Shown: one piece after another, positions 1 to 8,191 of the stretch | Numbering within the stretch: position 1 is the stretch's first letter | Layout: every line of letters starts with the position of its first letter | NCBI GenBank assembly: GCA_963758945.1 | Contig: CAVWXY010000009.1 | Span: 62,001-126,000, forward strand | Reading direction: 5' to 3' | Source of the DNA: VAZQ01 sp963758945 | Lineage (GTDB): Bacteria; Pseudomonadota; Alphaproteobacteria; Rhizobiales; Xanthobacteraceae | DNA length: 64,000 nt | Translations under genes and position numbers: made by a program | Notes under the pieces: generated by a model | Told to the model about the DNA's origin: nothing | Database searches by the model: none | What the model saw: only the letters and a program-made list of their open reading frames with translations

Positions 1-96
1 GTTGCGCTCGATCCGCGTGCCGCTGGTTGGCGGCGCTCAAGCGGCGGCGCAGCGAATGGTCGTGGTCCTATCTCTAGCGGAAGGCGGCGGCAGCGC

Positions 97-1536
97 TCAT
101 GGGCCGGCCATGGCCCTGAACGCGGGGTCGAGCTTGGCCACCAGCGTCGGACCGAAATAGCCTTGCGGGTTGGAAGGCGGCAGGCGGTCCATCATTTCCC
201 AGCCGCGGATCAGGATGCGGGCATGATCGAACGCGCGCTTGAAATCCGTTCCCGGCCGCAGGCTCTGCCGGAACAAGGCGTCGCCGAAATAGGTCCAGTC
301 GCGGCCGGGGGCGCAGCCGAAGGAGGCGCTGCGCGCATCGGCGGCGGTCAGCACGATGGTATTGTCGTTGGCCAACGGCTCGACAAAGACGCCGCCGTAG
401 CAAGCCGACACGATTACGACGCGGTTCCTGATCCCCTCGGTGTCGAGCGTCGCCTTGACCTCCTGCGCGCTCAGCACCGCGGCACCGCCGCGCGGCAGCT
501 GGAGCGCCACGCCGCCGCTGCCGCCGTGCGAGGTCATGAACAGGATCAAGACGTCCTCGTCCTTGTCCATCACCTGCCCGGCGGCGTGCACCGCCGCGGC
601 GAAATTTCGCCGGCTCGCCAGCGGCGCCGTATCGACCGTCCCGGGATTGTTGAGCAGGCGCAGCGTGTGATCCCTGATCGGCAACGCTCGTTCGAGCGTC
701 GCGAAGGCGCCGTCCACTTCCTTGGCGAAGACGTCCTGCTCCGACCAGCCCGCGAGCCCGATCGCATAGATGTCCATCGCCCCTTTGGTCTGCGCCGCCA
801 ACCGAGCAACCGCCTTTTGCATCAGCGCCGGCTGCAAATCCTGCAGCCGCGCGGTGCCGATGTCGGTATCGTCGGCGCGCTCGCGCCGTGCCGCATAAGC
901 CGCGCGGGCGTATTCCCACCAGTTGGCGTTGCGGATCTCGAAAGCAGGGCCGGCGAAGACCGGGCTATGCGGGAGCAGGCTCTTGGCGACGAACAGCGCG
1001 ACCCAGAGGGCAATCGCTTTCCCCAGCAATCGCAACCGCGCGTCGGGTTCGACGCTGGCGATGATCGCTAGCATGCCGCCGATCCACGAGACCACCGGCG
1101 CCAGTAAAAACGAAATCTCGAGCGCCTTGTCGAGCCAGTGACCCAGCCCGTGCACGCCCAGCGCCGGGAAGAACCACAGCACTGCGTCCGCCGGCGATAG
1201 CGAGGGCACGACGAGCGCCAATCCGAGCCTGATCGCCGCGAGCACGACCTCGGTCACGACCGAGAGCGCGACCATGGCGGAAAGGAAGGTCGCGCGCGCC
1301 GCCGGGCGCACGAAGAATGCCGCGACCGCGAGCGCGACGACCAGCCACGCAATCAGCGCGTTGAGGCCGTAAGGGGCGAAAGCCGGCGACGGCTGCGCGT
1401 CGAGGTATTGGATCGCGCAGCGCACCGCCCCGAGCACCAACGTCCAGCCGACGAGTGTCGCCAAGCCGACGCGCGGCGGATCGGACGTGGTCCGCCACGT
1501 GGCGGCACGCGCCGCGAACTTGAGTACCGACCACAC
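97..1536 (-). CDS. Membrane-anchored C13 (legumain-like) cysteine peptidase
   Basis: Predicted 479-residue protein. The N-terminal half has about five hydrophobic helices (near residues 23-45, 56-76, 81-110, 141-162 and 170-188). The C-terminal half is a peptidase C13 domain with the catalytic pair visible: His337 in SHGG and Cys379 in SACYGG, 42 residues apart as in legumains, followed by the family-typical NTIVLTAADA and SFGC stretches. The frame stays open upstream to an ATG at 1668, but I chose the GTG at 1536 because a purine-rich AAGGGGGG lies six bases before it and the extra 44 residues look non-coding. The peptidase domain probably sits on one face of the inner membrane. The substrate is unknown, and no partner gene is adjacent. 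The family is confident; the exact start is not. Confidence 0.78.
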   Translation of the reverse strand: MWSVLKFAARAATWRTTSDPPRVGLATLVGWTLVLGAVRCAIQYLDAQPSPAFAPYGLNALIAWLVVALAVAAFFVRPAARATFLSAMVALSVVTEVVLAAIRLGLALVVPSLSPADAVLWFFPALGVHGLGHWLDKALEISFLLAPVVSWIGGMLAIIASVEPDARLRLLGKAIALWVALFVAKSLLPHSPVFAGPAFEIRNANWWEYARAAYAARRERADDTDIGTARLQDLQPALMQKAVARLAAQTKGAMDIYAIGLAGWSEQDVFAKEVDGAFATLERALPIRDHTLRLLNNPGTVDTAPLASRRNFAAAVHAAGQVMDKDEDVLILFMTSHGGSGGVALQLPRGGAAVLSAQEVKATLDTEGIRNRVVIVSACYGGVFVEPLANDNTIVLTAADARSASFGCAPGRDWTYFGDALFRQSLRPGTDFKRAFDHARILIRGWEMMDRLPPSNPQGYFGPTLVAKLDPAFRAMAGP

Positions 1537-2021
1537 GCACTGCCCCCCTTCCCCCGCCGAGGTCGAAGGGTCCGACCCGGCCACTCCGGCTTGCGGACCC
1601 ACGTAAACCCCGGTTCGGGCGGAAACTGGGCGGTGTGCGGGATGAACTAACGCGACTTTAGCGCCCATTGACAGCCATGGCGGCCAAGATCAGGATTGCG
1701 CGCGTGCACGGGATCGCTCGTCGGGGGTGACCCCGGCGATGAAACCGGAGGGAGGTGCCATGCCCCCGGGCTATTTGGGCCGCGATGACCGCCGCGGCAG
1801 TGTTCGGGCTTCGGCGTAGCGGCTAACTCGCGAACGGCGCGTCGGGAGCGGCCTATTGGGCCGCATCAGTGAGGCATGGCCCGCCTTGGCCCCTCCCGGC
1901 GAATGCGCCCCAGTCTCGGCGTTCTTGCGTTCTTCCAGAATTATCGGCCTGAATTCCCCGCGCTGCGCATTGGCCGCGCCCGATCTCGCTTTTCTGCGCG
2001 GCCGACCGCATATCTGTGGTC
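1537..2021. other. Intergenic region between divergent peptidase and obg
   Basis: About 485 bases without a convincing gene. It holds the upstream regions of two divergent genes. The only coding hint is a 19-codon ATG frame at 1760-1819 on the plus strand, preceded by a strong Shine-Dalgarno-like GGAGGGAGG. It has no recognisable product and could be a leader peptide or chance. No clear terminator or promoter consensus was seen. Confidence 0.4.
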
Positions 2022-3062
2022 ATGAAATTTCTCGACGAGGCCAAGGTCTATATCCGCTCCGGCGACGGCGGGAACGGCTGTGCATCGTTCCGGCGGGAGA
2101 AATTCATCGAGTTCGGCGGACCGAACGGCGGTGACGGCGGCCGCGGCGGCGACGTGATCGCGCTGGCGGTCGACGGGCTCAACACGCTCATCGACTACCG
2201 CTACCAGCAGCATTTCAAGGCGAAGAACGGCCGCGCCGGCATGGGCAAGGACCGCCACGGCGCCGGCGGCGACGACATCGTGCTCAAGGTGCCCGCCGGC
2301 ACGCAGATCTATGCGGAAGACGGCGAGACGCTGCTCGCCGACCTCACCGAAGTGGGCCAGCGCGTCGTGCTCGCCCGCGGCGGCAATGGCGGCTTCGGCA
2401 ATTCGCGTTTCAAGAGCTCGACCAACCGCGCGCCGCGCCGCGCCAATCCCGGTCAGCCGGGGGAAGAGCTCACCATCCGGCTGCGTCTCAAGCTGATCGC
2501 AGATGCCGGCATTGTCGGGCTGCCCAATGCGGGAAAATCGACCTTTCTCGCGGCGGTGAGCGCGGCCAAGCCGAAGATCGCCGATTATCCCTTCACGACG
2601 CTGCATCCGCAGCTCGGTGTGGTCGAAAGCGATGGCCGCGAGTTCGTGCTCGCCGACATCCCCGGCCTGATCGAGGGCGCACACGAAGGCATCGGCCTCG
2701 GCGACCGGTTCCTCGGCCACGTCGAGCGCTGCCGCGCGCTGCTGCATCTCGTCGACGGCACCGGCGAGCACGCGGGCAAGGCCTACAAGACCGTCCGCGC
2801 GGAGCTCGAAGCCTATGGCCATGCACTCGCCGACAAGCCCGAGATCGTGGCGCTCAACAAGGCCGATGCGCTGACGCCGGCGCAGCTCAGCGAGCAGACC
2901 GCGCGGCTCAAGCGCGCCGCCAAGAAGACGCCGCTCGTGGTCTCCGCCGCCACCGGCGCCGGCGTGCCCGCCGTGCTCCGCGCATTGCGCAGAGCGATCG
3001 ATGCCACGCCGCACGAGCAACCTTTGCCTGCTCCCGCCGAGGCATGGCCTCCGCAAGGCTGA
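2022..3062 (+). CDS. obgE: GTPase Obg/CgtA
   Basis: 346-residue ribosome-associated GTPase involved in 50S assembly and stress/cell-cycle control. The glycine-rich Obg fold fills residues 1-158 (MKFLDEAKVYIRSGDGGNG start), followed by the G domain: G1 GLPNAGKST at 166-174, G3 DIPG at 212-215, G4 NKAD at 279-282. The C-terminal extension is short, as in other alphaproteobacteria, with no long OCT domain. The start is the ATG giving the family-typical MKFLDEA; a GTG two codons upstream is also in frame. In related genomes obg follows rplU-rpmA and precedes proB; only the proB side is visible here. Confidence 0.96.
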   Translation: MKFLDEAKVYIRSGDGGNGCASFRREKFIEFGGPNGGDGGRGGDVIALAVDGLNTLIDYRYQQHFKAKNGRAGMGKDRHGAGGDDIVLKVPAGTQIYAEDGETLLADLTEVGQRVVLARGGNGGFGNSRFKSSTNRAPRRANPGQPGEELTIRLRLKLIADAGIVGLPNAGKSTFLAAVSAAKPKIADYPFTTLHPQLGVVESDGREFVLADIPGLIEGAHEGIGLGDRFLGHVERCRALLHLVDGTGEHAGKAYKTVRAELEAYGHALADKPEIVALNKADALTPAQLSEQTARLKRAAKKTPLVVSAATGAGVPAVLRALRRAIDATPHEQPLPAPAEAWPPQG

Positions 3063-3198
3063 GGCTCATTCGCGCCGCACCGGCGTCCGCGCGCTGCATC
3101 GATCCGCACGCGCTGCCGACGGAGGCGCCCTTCCGGCCGATCCCTGAAGCGCGATGACTTTTCCTCGAGCCGTCATCCCGCCCTAGCCTGCTGTCGGA

Positions 3199-3243
3199 GC
3201 ATGATCTTTTCCGAAAACCGCCAGCTACTTTTCGGGATCGTGC
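3199..3243. repeat. Imperfect palindromic intergenic repeat between obg and proB
   Basis: Left arm GCATGATCTTTTCCGAAAA and right arm TTTTCGGGATCGTGC are inverted copies around a short CCGCCAGCTAC centre. The words GCATGATC and TTTTCCGAAAA resemble a palindromic repeat I know from many Bradyrhizobium-group intergenic regions. A second short inverted repeat follows (ACAACCC at 3273-3279, GGGTTGT at 3293-3299). The arms are seen directly; the family assignment is from memory. Confidence 0.6.
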
Positions 3244-3327
3244 GCTAAGACGCGCGTCAAGACGCGTGCTAAACAACCCGCAGCGCGACGATGGGTTGTC
3301 GCGCCGTCGCCCAGCCCCAGCCCGCGC

Positions 3328-4458
3328 ATGTCCCGCAAGGCCCCCTCGCTTACCGATTTCCGCCGCATCGTGGTGAAGGTCGGCTCCTCGCTCCTGGTCG
3401 ACAGCGACGGCGGACGGCTGCGCGAGGATTGGCTCGCGGCGCTGGCCGAGGACATCGCCTCGCTGCAGCGGGGCAAGCGCGACCTGCTGGTGGTGTCGTC
3501 CGGGGCGATCGCGCTCGGACGCGCCGTGCTGCGGCTGCCGGGCGGCCCGCTCAAGCTCGAGGACAGCCAAGCCGCCGCCGCGGTCGGCCAGATCGCGCTC
3601 GCGCGCACCTGGTCGGAGGTGCTCGGCCGCCACGGCCTCAGCGCCGGGCAGGTGCTGGTCACGCTGCAGGATACCGAGGAGCGCCGACGCTACCTCAATG
3701 CGCGCTCGACCATCGACAAGCTGCTGGAATGGCGGGCAGTGCCGGTGATCAACGAGAACGACACGGTGGCGACCAACGAAATCCGTTACGGCGACAACGA
3801 CCGGCTGGCGGCGCGCGTCGCCACCATGGCGAGCGCCGACCTGCTGGTGCTGCTGTCCGATGTGGACGGGCTCTACGACGCGCCGCCCGCCGGCAGCGCC
3901 AACGCCAAGCTCGTGCCATTGGTCGAGCGCATCACGCCGGCCATCGAGGCGATGGCAGGCGCGGCCGGCTCGGAGCTCTCGCGCGGCGGCATGCTGACCA
4001 AGATCGAGGCCGGCAAGATCGCGACCCAGGGCGGCACCCACATGGTGATCGCGTCCGGCCGCGTCGCGCATCCGCTCGCGGCAATCACCCGCGGCTCGCG
4101 TTGCAGCTGGTTCCTGACGCCGGCCAATCCGGTGGCCGCGCGCAAGAAATGGATCGCGGGCTCGCTCGAGCCGAAGGGCATTTTGATCATCGACGCCGGC
4201 GCGGTGGCGGCGTTGCGCAGCGGCAAGAGCCTCCTGCCCGCCGGGGTCATTCGCGTCGAGGGCGTGTTCGCGCGCGGCGATGCGGTCGTGATCCGTGGGC
4301 CCGACGGCGCCGAGGTCGGCCGCGGCCTGGTTGCCTACGACGCCGAGGACGCGGGCCGGATCAAGGGCCGCTCCTCGTCCGATATCCTCTCGATCCTAGG
4401 CTTCGGCGGTCGCACCGAGATGGTGCATCGGGACAATCTCGTGGTGGGCCAGGTGTAG
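3328..4458 (+). CDS. proB: Glutamate 5-kinase
   Basis: 376 residues. Phosphorylates glutamate to gamma-glutamyl phosphate, the first step of proline synthesis. The amino-acid kinase domain (about residues 10-255) shows VVKVGSSLLV near the N-terminus, the NENDTVAT loop, RYGDNDRLAARVA and LLSDVDGLY, then GGMLTKIEAGKIA. A PUA domain occupies roughly residues 280-360. It lies 265 bases after obg. The usual downstream partner proA is absent: the next gene is a small conserved protein on the other strand. Regulation is probably by proline feedback, as in the family. Confidence 0.95.
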   Translation: MSRKAPSLTDFRRIVVKVGSSLLVDSDGGRLREDWLAALAEDIASLQRGKRDLLVVSSGAIALGRAVLRLPGGPLKLEDSQAAAAVGQIALARTWSEVLGRHGLSAGQVLVTLQDTEERRRYLNARSTIDKLLEWRAVPVINENDTVATNEIRYGDNDRLAARVATMASADLLVLLSDVDGLYDAPPAGSANAKLVPLVERITPAIEAMAGAAGSELSRGGMLTKIEAGKIATQGGTHMVIASGRVAHPLAAITRGSRCSWFLTPANPVAARKKWIAGSLEPKGILIIDAGAVAALRSGKSLLPAGVIRVEGVFARGDAVVIRGPDGAEVGRGLVAYDAEDAGRIKGRSSSDILSILGFGGRTEMVHRDNLVVGQV

Positions 4459-4784
4459 GGCTCGAGCCAAGTCGCGGCCCCGCGCGGGGCGATTGGGCAG
4501 GCAGGCGGGAAAAGCGCCGGGTTTCGTCCCGAAGGGGACAGGTCCGCCAACCCGACGCCGACGCCCGCCCGCATAGGGTAACGCGCCAAGCATGCAATCA
4601 CGAGCATGCCGCCGGGTTCCATGCCGATCCGGGTTTTCCACGGAACTGCGCAAAACACAAAAGAAGACCCCGGCGCTGAAAGCCAGGGTCTTTCGCCGGA
4701 TGGGTGAGGGGTTGGGGGCTGGGGGCACTCCACCCGGCGCTGAGCATTCAACGCCGAAGCGCCCATGCGGTTCCTGCCCGGGGA
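4459..4784. other. Convergent intergenic region downstream of proB
   Basis: 326 bases between two convergent genes with no credible reading frame. It contains GC-rich hairpins soon after the proB stop (GCCCCGCGCGGGGC at 4477-4490; GTCCC-GAA-GGGGAC at 4528-4541). None has a T-run on the plus strand. An intrinsic terminator for the opposite strand is listed separately. Confidence 0.5.
4651..4692 (-). terminator. Intrinsic terminator for the small minus-strand gene
   Basis: On the minus strand an AAGACCC...GGGTCTT stem (4686-4692 with 4664-4670), extended inward by GGC/GCC pairs, is followed by a T-rich tail, CTTTTGTGTTTTG. It lies about 90 bases past the stop of the gene ending at 4785, the right place to end that transcript. 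Confidence 0.65.
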
Positions 4785-4997
4785 TTATTTTCGCGCTGCG
4801 GCGCTTCGCCGCGACGGCCGCCGCCGTGGCCGGGCCCGATCCGCGCGGTCGACCGGCAGTTCCACCTGGCGACCGTCGGGAAACTCGAGATAGCGCAAAC
4901 GAATACGCAACCGGCCTTGGCCGCCGCCCTGGCCCTCGACCACGTAGCGGGTGCCGACCGGAAATCGGCTGGGAAGACGATCCATCAACGAACCCAT
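4785..4997 (-). CDS. Small conserved basic protein of unknown function
   Basis: 70 residues beginning MGSLMDRLPSRFPVGTRYVV. I recognise the pattern DRLPSRFPVGT-YVVEG followed by LRYLEFPDGR-VELP as a small protein common in Hyphomicrobiales, but no function is known to me. The C-terminus is Arg-rich, so nucleic-acid binding is possible but only a guess. The ATG at 4997 is supported by GAGG six bases upstream; the open frame continues further upstream but that part looks non-coding. The leader is unusual: three perfect 9-base units each carry a GAGG (see the repeat at 4999-5025). Confidence 0.65.
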   Translation of the reverse strand: MGSLMDRLPSRFPVGTRYVVEGQGGGQGRLRIRLRYLEFPDGRQVELPVDRADRARPRRRPSRRSAAARK

Positions 4998-4998
4998 G

Positions 4999-5025
4999 AC
5001 AAACCTCACAAACCTCACAAACCTC
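4999..5025 (-). repeat. Three-copy 9-bp tandem repeat carrying the ribosome-binding site
   Basis: Read on the minus strand the unit is GAGGTTTGT, repeated three times without mismatch directly before the ATG at 4997, with AGGAGG at the upstream edge. Each unit offers a Shine-Dalgarno-like GAGG, but only the last has normal spacing. A GGGGG-TTTT-CCCCC inverted repeat (5028-5041) lies just beyond. Copy-number change could alter translation of the small gene. Confidence 0.75.
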
Positions 5026-5108
5026 CTGGGGGTTTTCCCCCGGCCGCGGCTGTAATGCCGGATCAGCGCGACAGTTCCGAGACGGTCGCCGCCACGGTCG
5101 CAGATTCC

Positions 5109-5127
5109 TGTGAATCGCTGTGGATAA
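5109..5127 (-). promoter_or_regulatory. Consensus DnaA box with an adjacent degenerate copy
   Basis: TGTGGATAA at 5119-5127 is the exact complement of the DnaA box TTATCCACA. A weaker same-direction copy, TGTGAATCG, lies ten bases away at 5109-5117. The pair sits between the adenosine-type kinase and the small minus-strand gene, about 115-130 bases before the latter's start. It could mark DnaA-dependent control or be chance. No AT-rich unwinding region or box cluster suggests an origin. Confidence 0.35.
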
Positions 5128-5171
5128 GCTTGAGGGGGGCGAGCGAGCAAGGGTGCCGCGGATCGGCGGCG

Positions 5172-6173
5172 TCAAAGCTCGAAGCCGTTGTCCCGCGCCA
5201 AATCCCCGAGCGAGGTCTCCGGGCGCGCCCCCAGGTGCTGGATCACCTCGGCCGCGCAGAGCGCCCCGAGCCGCGCCGCCGTCCGGTAGTCGACGCCGCG
5301 CGACAGCCCGACCAGGAAGCCGGCGGCGAAAAGATCGCCGGCCCCGGTCGCGTCCACAACGCGTTCGACCGGGCTCGCCGGAATCGCATCGGTTTCCTCG
5401 CGCGCCACGACCAGGCAGCCCTTTTCGCTGCGCGTGACCACCGCGAGCTTGGCGTCGTTGCGCAGCGCGTCGAGCGCGGTATCGAAATCGGCGGTCTGGT
5501 ACAGGCTGTGCAGCTCGCGTTCATTGGCGAAGACGAGATCGACGGTGCCGGTGCGGATGAGGTCGAGAAATTCCCCGCGATAGCGGTCGACGCAGAACGC
5601 GTCGGACAGCGTGAGCGCAACGTCGCGCTCGGCGCCGTGCGCGATCTTCGCCGCCTTGATGAAGGCTTCCTTCGCGTGCGGCGGGTCCCACAGATAGCCC
5701 TCGAGATAGGTGATCTGCGCCGCGGCGACGGCATCGGCGTCGATATCGTTGGGGTGCAAGTCCTGCGCGGCGCCGAGATAGGTGTTCATGGTGCGCTCGC
5801 CATCCGGCGTGACAAGCACGTAGCACCGTGCGGTCGAAGGCCCGTCGGAAGCGGGCGGCGTGGCAAAGGCGACGCCGGCGGCACGAATGTCGTGCGCAAA
5901 GACGCGGCCGAGCTCGTCGTCCCTGACCTTGCCGATGAACGCTGCGCGCCCTCCGAGGCTGGCCACGCCGACGATGGTGTTCGCGGCCGAGCCGCCGGAC
6001 ACTTCCACCGCCGGTCCCATGGCGTCGTAGATGCTTGCCGCGTGCGGCTCGTCGATCAGCTGCATGGCGCCCTTGCGCATCTTATGCTTGACGAGGAAAT
6101 CGTCGCCGGTGCGCGCAATGATATCGACGATCGCATTGCCGATGCCGAGCACGTCGAAACGAGTTGAGGCCAT
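5172..6173 (-). CDS. PfkB-family (adenosine-type) kinase
   Basis: 333 residues starting MASTRFDVLGIGNAIVDII. Ribokinase/PfkB fold: the early GNAIVD motif, substrate-lid region SGGSAANTI, and the C-terminal signature DATGAGDLFAAGFL with the catalytic Asp. Orthologues are usually annotated adenosine kinase (adenosine to AMP) in Bradyrhizobium-type genomes. Sequence alone does not separate adenosine from other nucleoside or sugar substrates. The upstream open frame to 6320 is ignored because homology begins at MASTRF; GGGAG lies upstream of the chosen ATG. Transcribed away from murJ. Confidence 0.88.
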   Translation of the reverse strand: MASTRFDVLGIGNAIVDIIARTGDDFLVKHKMRKGAMQLIDEPHAASIYDAMGPAVEVSGGSAANTIVGVASLGGRAAFIGKVRDDELGRVFAHDIRAAGVAFATPPASDGPSTARCYVLVTPDGERTMNTYLGAAQDLHPNDIDADAVAAAQITYLEGYLWDPPHAKEAFIKAAKIAHGAERDVALTLSDAFCVDRYRGEFLDLIRTGTVDLVFANERELHSLYQTADFDTALDALRNDAKLAVVTRSEKGCLVVAREETDAIPASPVERVVDATGAGDLFAAGFLVGLSRGVDYRTAARLGALCAAEVIQHLGARPETSLGDLARDNGFEL

Positions 6174-6428
6174 GCATGAACTCCCACGCCAAGCGCGCGC
6201 GCGCACTATAGCGGCCGAATCCCTCGGGGCAATCGCGACAAACCCGGGATCGCCCTCCGTGCGGTCAGCATCCGTGCAGGTGGGTGATTCAGCTGCCGCT
6301 GAGCCGTCCGGTATCGACAAGGCAACGCCACAATGCCACGACAGCGGTTACCGGGCACGCCTTCTTGCTGGCGTGGCACCGAATGACAACGGCTGGACGG
6401 GCCGCCGATTGCACCGGTCGCGGGGGTC

Positions 6429-8096
6429 ATGGTCATGTCGCTTGCACGCGATGTCACGACCGTGGGCGGCGCAACGCTGGCGTCGCGCCTGCTCGGCTTC
6501 GGTCGCGACATGGGCATCGCGGCAGTGCTCGGCGCCGGCGTCTCCTCGGACGCATTCCTGGCCGTCCTGCAAGCCACCAATTTCTTCCGGCGACTGCTGG
6601 CCGAGGGTGCGCTCAATGCCGCGTTCGTACCGTTGTGGCTGCGCATCACGCGAACGGAAGGCGAAGCCAGCGCCAAAGGGTTCCTTCTCCAGGTGTTGGT
6701 CGCGACGTTGCTCGCAGCCGGTGCGCTCGTGGCGATCGGAGCCTTGTTCGCACCGGCGGTGATCGACCTGCTCGCGCCGGGGTTCGACGGCGAGCGCCGC
6801 GCATTGGCGGCGGACTATCTGCAAATCGCGGCGCCCTATGTCGGCCTTGCCGGCGTGGTTGCGATCATCGCCGCCGTGCTCAGCGCGAGGCGGCGCATCG
6901 GCGCGGCGGCGCTGGGCGTCGTGGCGTTCAACGCCGTCTTCCTCCTGGTCCTGGCGGCGATAGCGGTTTTCGGCCCGTCGGAGCCGCCGGTGATCGGGGC
7001 GATGCTCGCCCACGCCATCGTGATCGCGGGCATCGCGCAGCTTGGCGTCACCGGCATCGGCTTCCTGCGGTTGCGGCACCCGTTCACGTTCTTCGGCGGA
7101 AGGGAAACCCACTCACCGCGGAGAACGGCTCAATGCCGCGAGCCAGCACGCAGCCGGTTCGGCGTCTCGGCCGACGCGCGACGCTTCTTCGCGCGCGCCG
7201 TTCCCGGCCTTGTCGCCGCCGGCGTGCCGCAACTGAAGTTGATCGCCGGCGCGATGATCGCATCGTCCTCGCCGGCCGCGGTGTCGTGGCTCTATTATGC
7301 CAACCGTCTCTACGAACTGCCGCTCGGCGTGGTCTCGATCGCCGCCGCCGCGGTACTCGTGCCGGCCATCGCCGCCGCGGCGCGCAGCGCCCGGCGCGCC
7401 GAAGTCGCGTCGGCGCAATCGCGTGGAATGGAGATGGCGCTCGGCTTGGCGCTGCCTTCGGCCGTAGCTTTCGCCGTGCTTGCGGAGCCGATCGCGCGCG
7501 GGCTGTTCGAGCGCGGCGGGTTCGGCCCGAAAGACACCGCGGCAGTCGCCGCGGCGCTGGCGGCGATCTGCGCCGGATTGCCCGGCCATGCGCTCGAGAA
7601 GGTGTTCGGCGCGGTGTCCTTCGCGCACGAGGACACGCGCACGCCCATGCTTGCAGCACTCGCGGGACTTGCGACCGCGGTCGCCGGAGCGCTGGCGCTG
7701 TCTCCCGACTACGGTTATGTCGGCGTCGCCGCGGCCATCGCCATCTCCGGCTGGGTCGGCGCCACATTGCTCGGCGCGATCCTGCACCGCCGCGGCTGGC
7801 TTCATCTCGACCGTGACGCGGCGCGGCGGCTGCCGCGCATCGTCCTGGCCACGATCGTCATGGCGGTCGCGATCGCCGGCGCGCACGCACTGCTCGCGTC
7901 TTGGGTGCCGACCGGGGGATCATCGTCTCGGCTTGCCGTTCTCGCGCTCCTGGTCCCGATCGGACTTGCCACCTATCTCGCAAGCCTGCAGACGCTCGGC
8001 GTCGCGCGCATCCGCGAGCTGCTCGCCGCCGTACGCACCTCGCGCGAGCTGTCGTCGTCGGACGACAATTGCAAAGCAGGCCGTCCCGATGCTTAA
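6429..8096 (+). CDS. murJ: Lipid II flippase MurJ
   Basis: 555 residues, a polytopic inner-membrane MOP-superfamily protein that flips lipid II for peptidoglycan synthesis. The N-terminus ARDVTTVGGATLASRLLGFGRD is the MviN/MurJ signature, and PGLVAAGVPQLKLIAGAMIAS and ANRLYELPLGV follow in order. An unusual Arg-rich, soluble-looking stretch at about residues 218-247 interrupts the membrane pattern between GFLRLRHP and VSADARRFF, and its DNA contains an inverted repeat (7087-7099 and 7116-7127). Two ATGs, 6429 and 6435, are possible starts. trpS follows after 95 bases. Confidence 0.93.
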   Translation: MVMSLARDVTTVGGATLASRLLGFGRDMGIAAVLGAGVSSDAFLAVLQATNFFRRLLAEGALNAAFVPLWLRITRTEGEASAKGFLLQVLVATLLAAGALVAIGALFAPAVIDLLAPGFDGERRALAADYLQIAAPYVGLAGVVAIIAAVLSARRRIGAAALGVVAFNAVFLLVLAAIAVFGPSEPPVIGAMLAHAIVIAGIAQLGVTGIGFLRLRHPFTFFGGRETHSPRRTAQCREPARSRFGVSADARRFFARAVPGLVAAGVPQLKLIAGAMIASSSPAAVSWLYYANRLYELPLGVVSIAAAAVLVPAIAAAARSARRAEVASAQSRGMEMALGLALPSAVAFAVLAEPIARGLFERGGFGPKDTAAVAAALAAICAGLPGHALEKVFGAVSFAHEDTRTPMLAALAGLATAVAGALALSPDYGYVGVAAAIAISGWVGATLLGAILHRRGWLHLDRDAARRLPRIVLATIVMAVAIAGAHALLASWVPTGGSSSRLAVLALLVPIGLATYLASLQTLGVARIRELLAAVRTSRELSSSDDNCKAGRPDA

Positions 8097-8191
8097 CCGC
8101 CGACAGCCGCCTGCGACCGGCACACGGGGCATCCTCTTGCCCTTCACCGCCGGTCGTGCCATCTGGCGACGCAATCCACGGGGTTCCCGGC

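Noticed and set aside
1..79. Possible C-terminal end of a plus-strand gene ending WLAALKRRRSEWSWSYL then TAG
   Set aside because: Only 26 codons are visible and no family can be recognised; the neighbour in relatives would be a membrane transporter, but this is too little to support a call.
74..919. 281-codon open frame on the minus strand
   Set aside because: It is a shifted frame inside the C13 peptidase gene; its product is an Arg/Gly-rich shadow with no family pattern, as expected in high-GC DNA.
5042..5171. Replication origin at the DnaA box
   Set aside because: Only one exact box and one weak copy, no AT-rich unwinding element and no dnaA, dnaN or parAB genes nearby.
4704..6167. Long plus-strand open frame over the adenosine-type kinase
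   Set aside because: Antisense shadow of the kinase; no start signal or domain.
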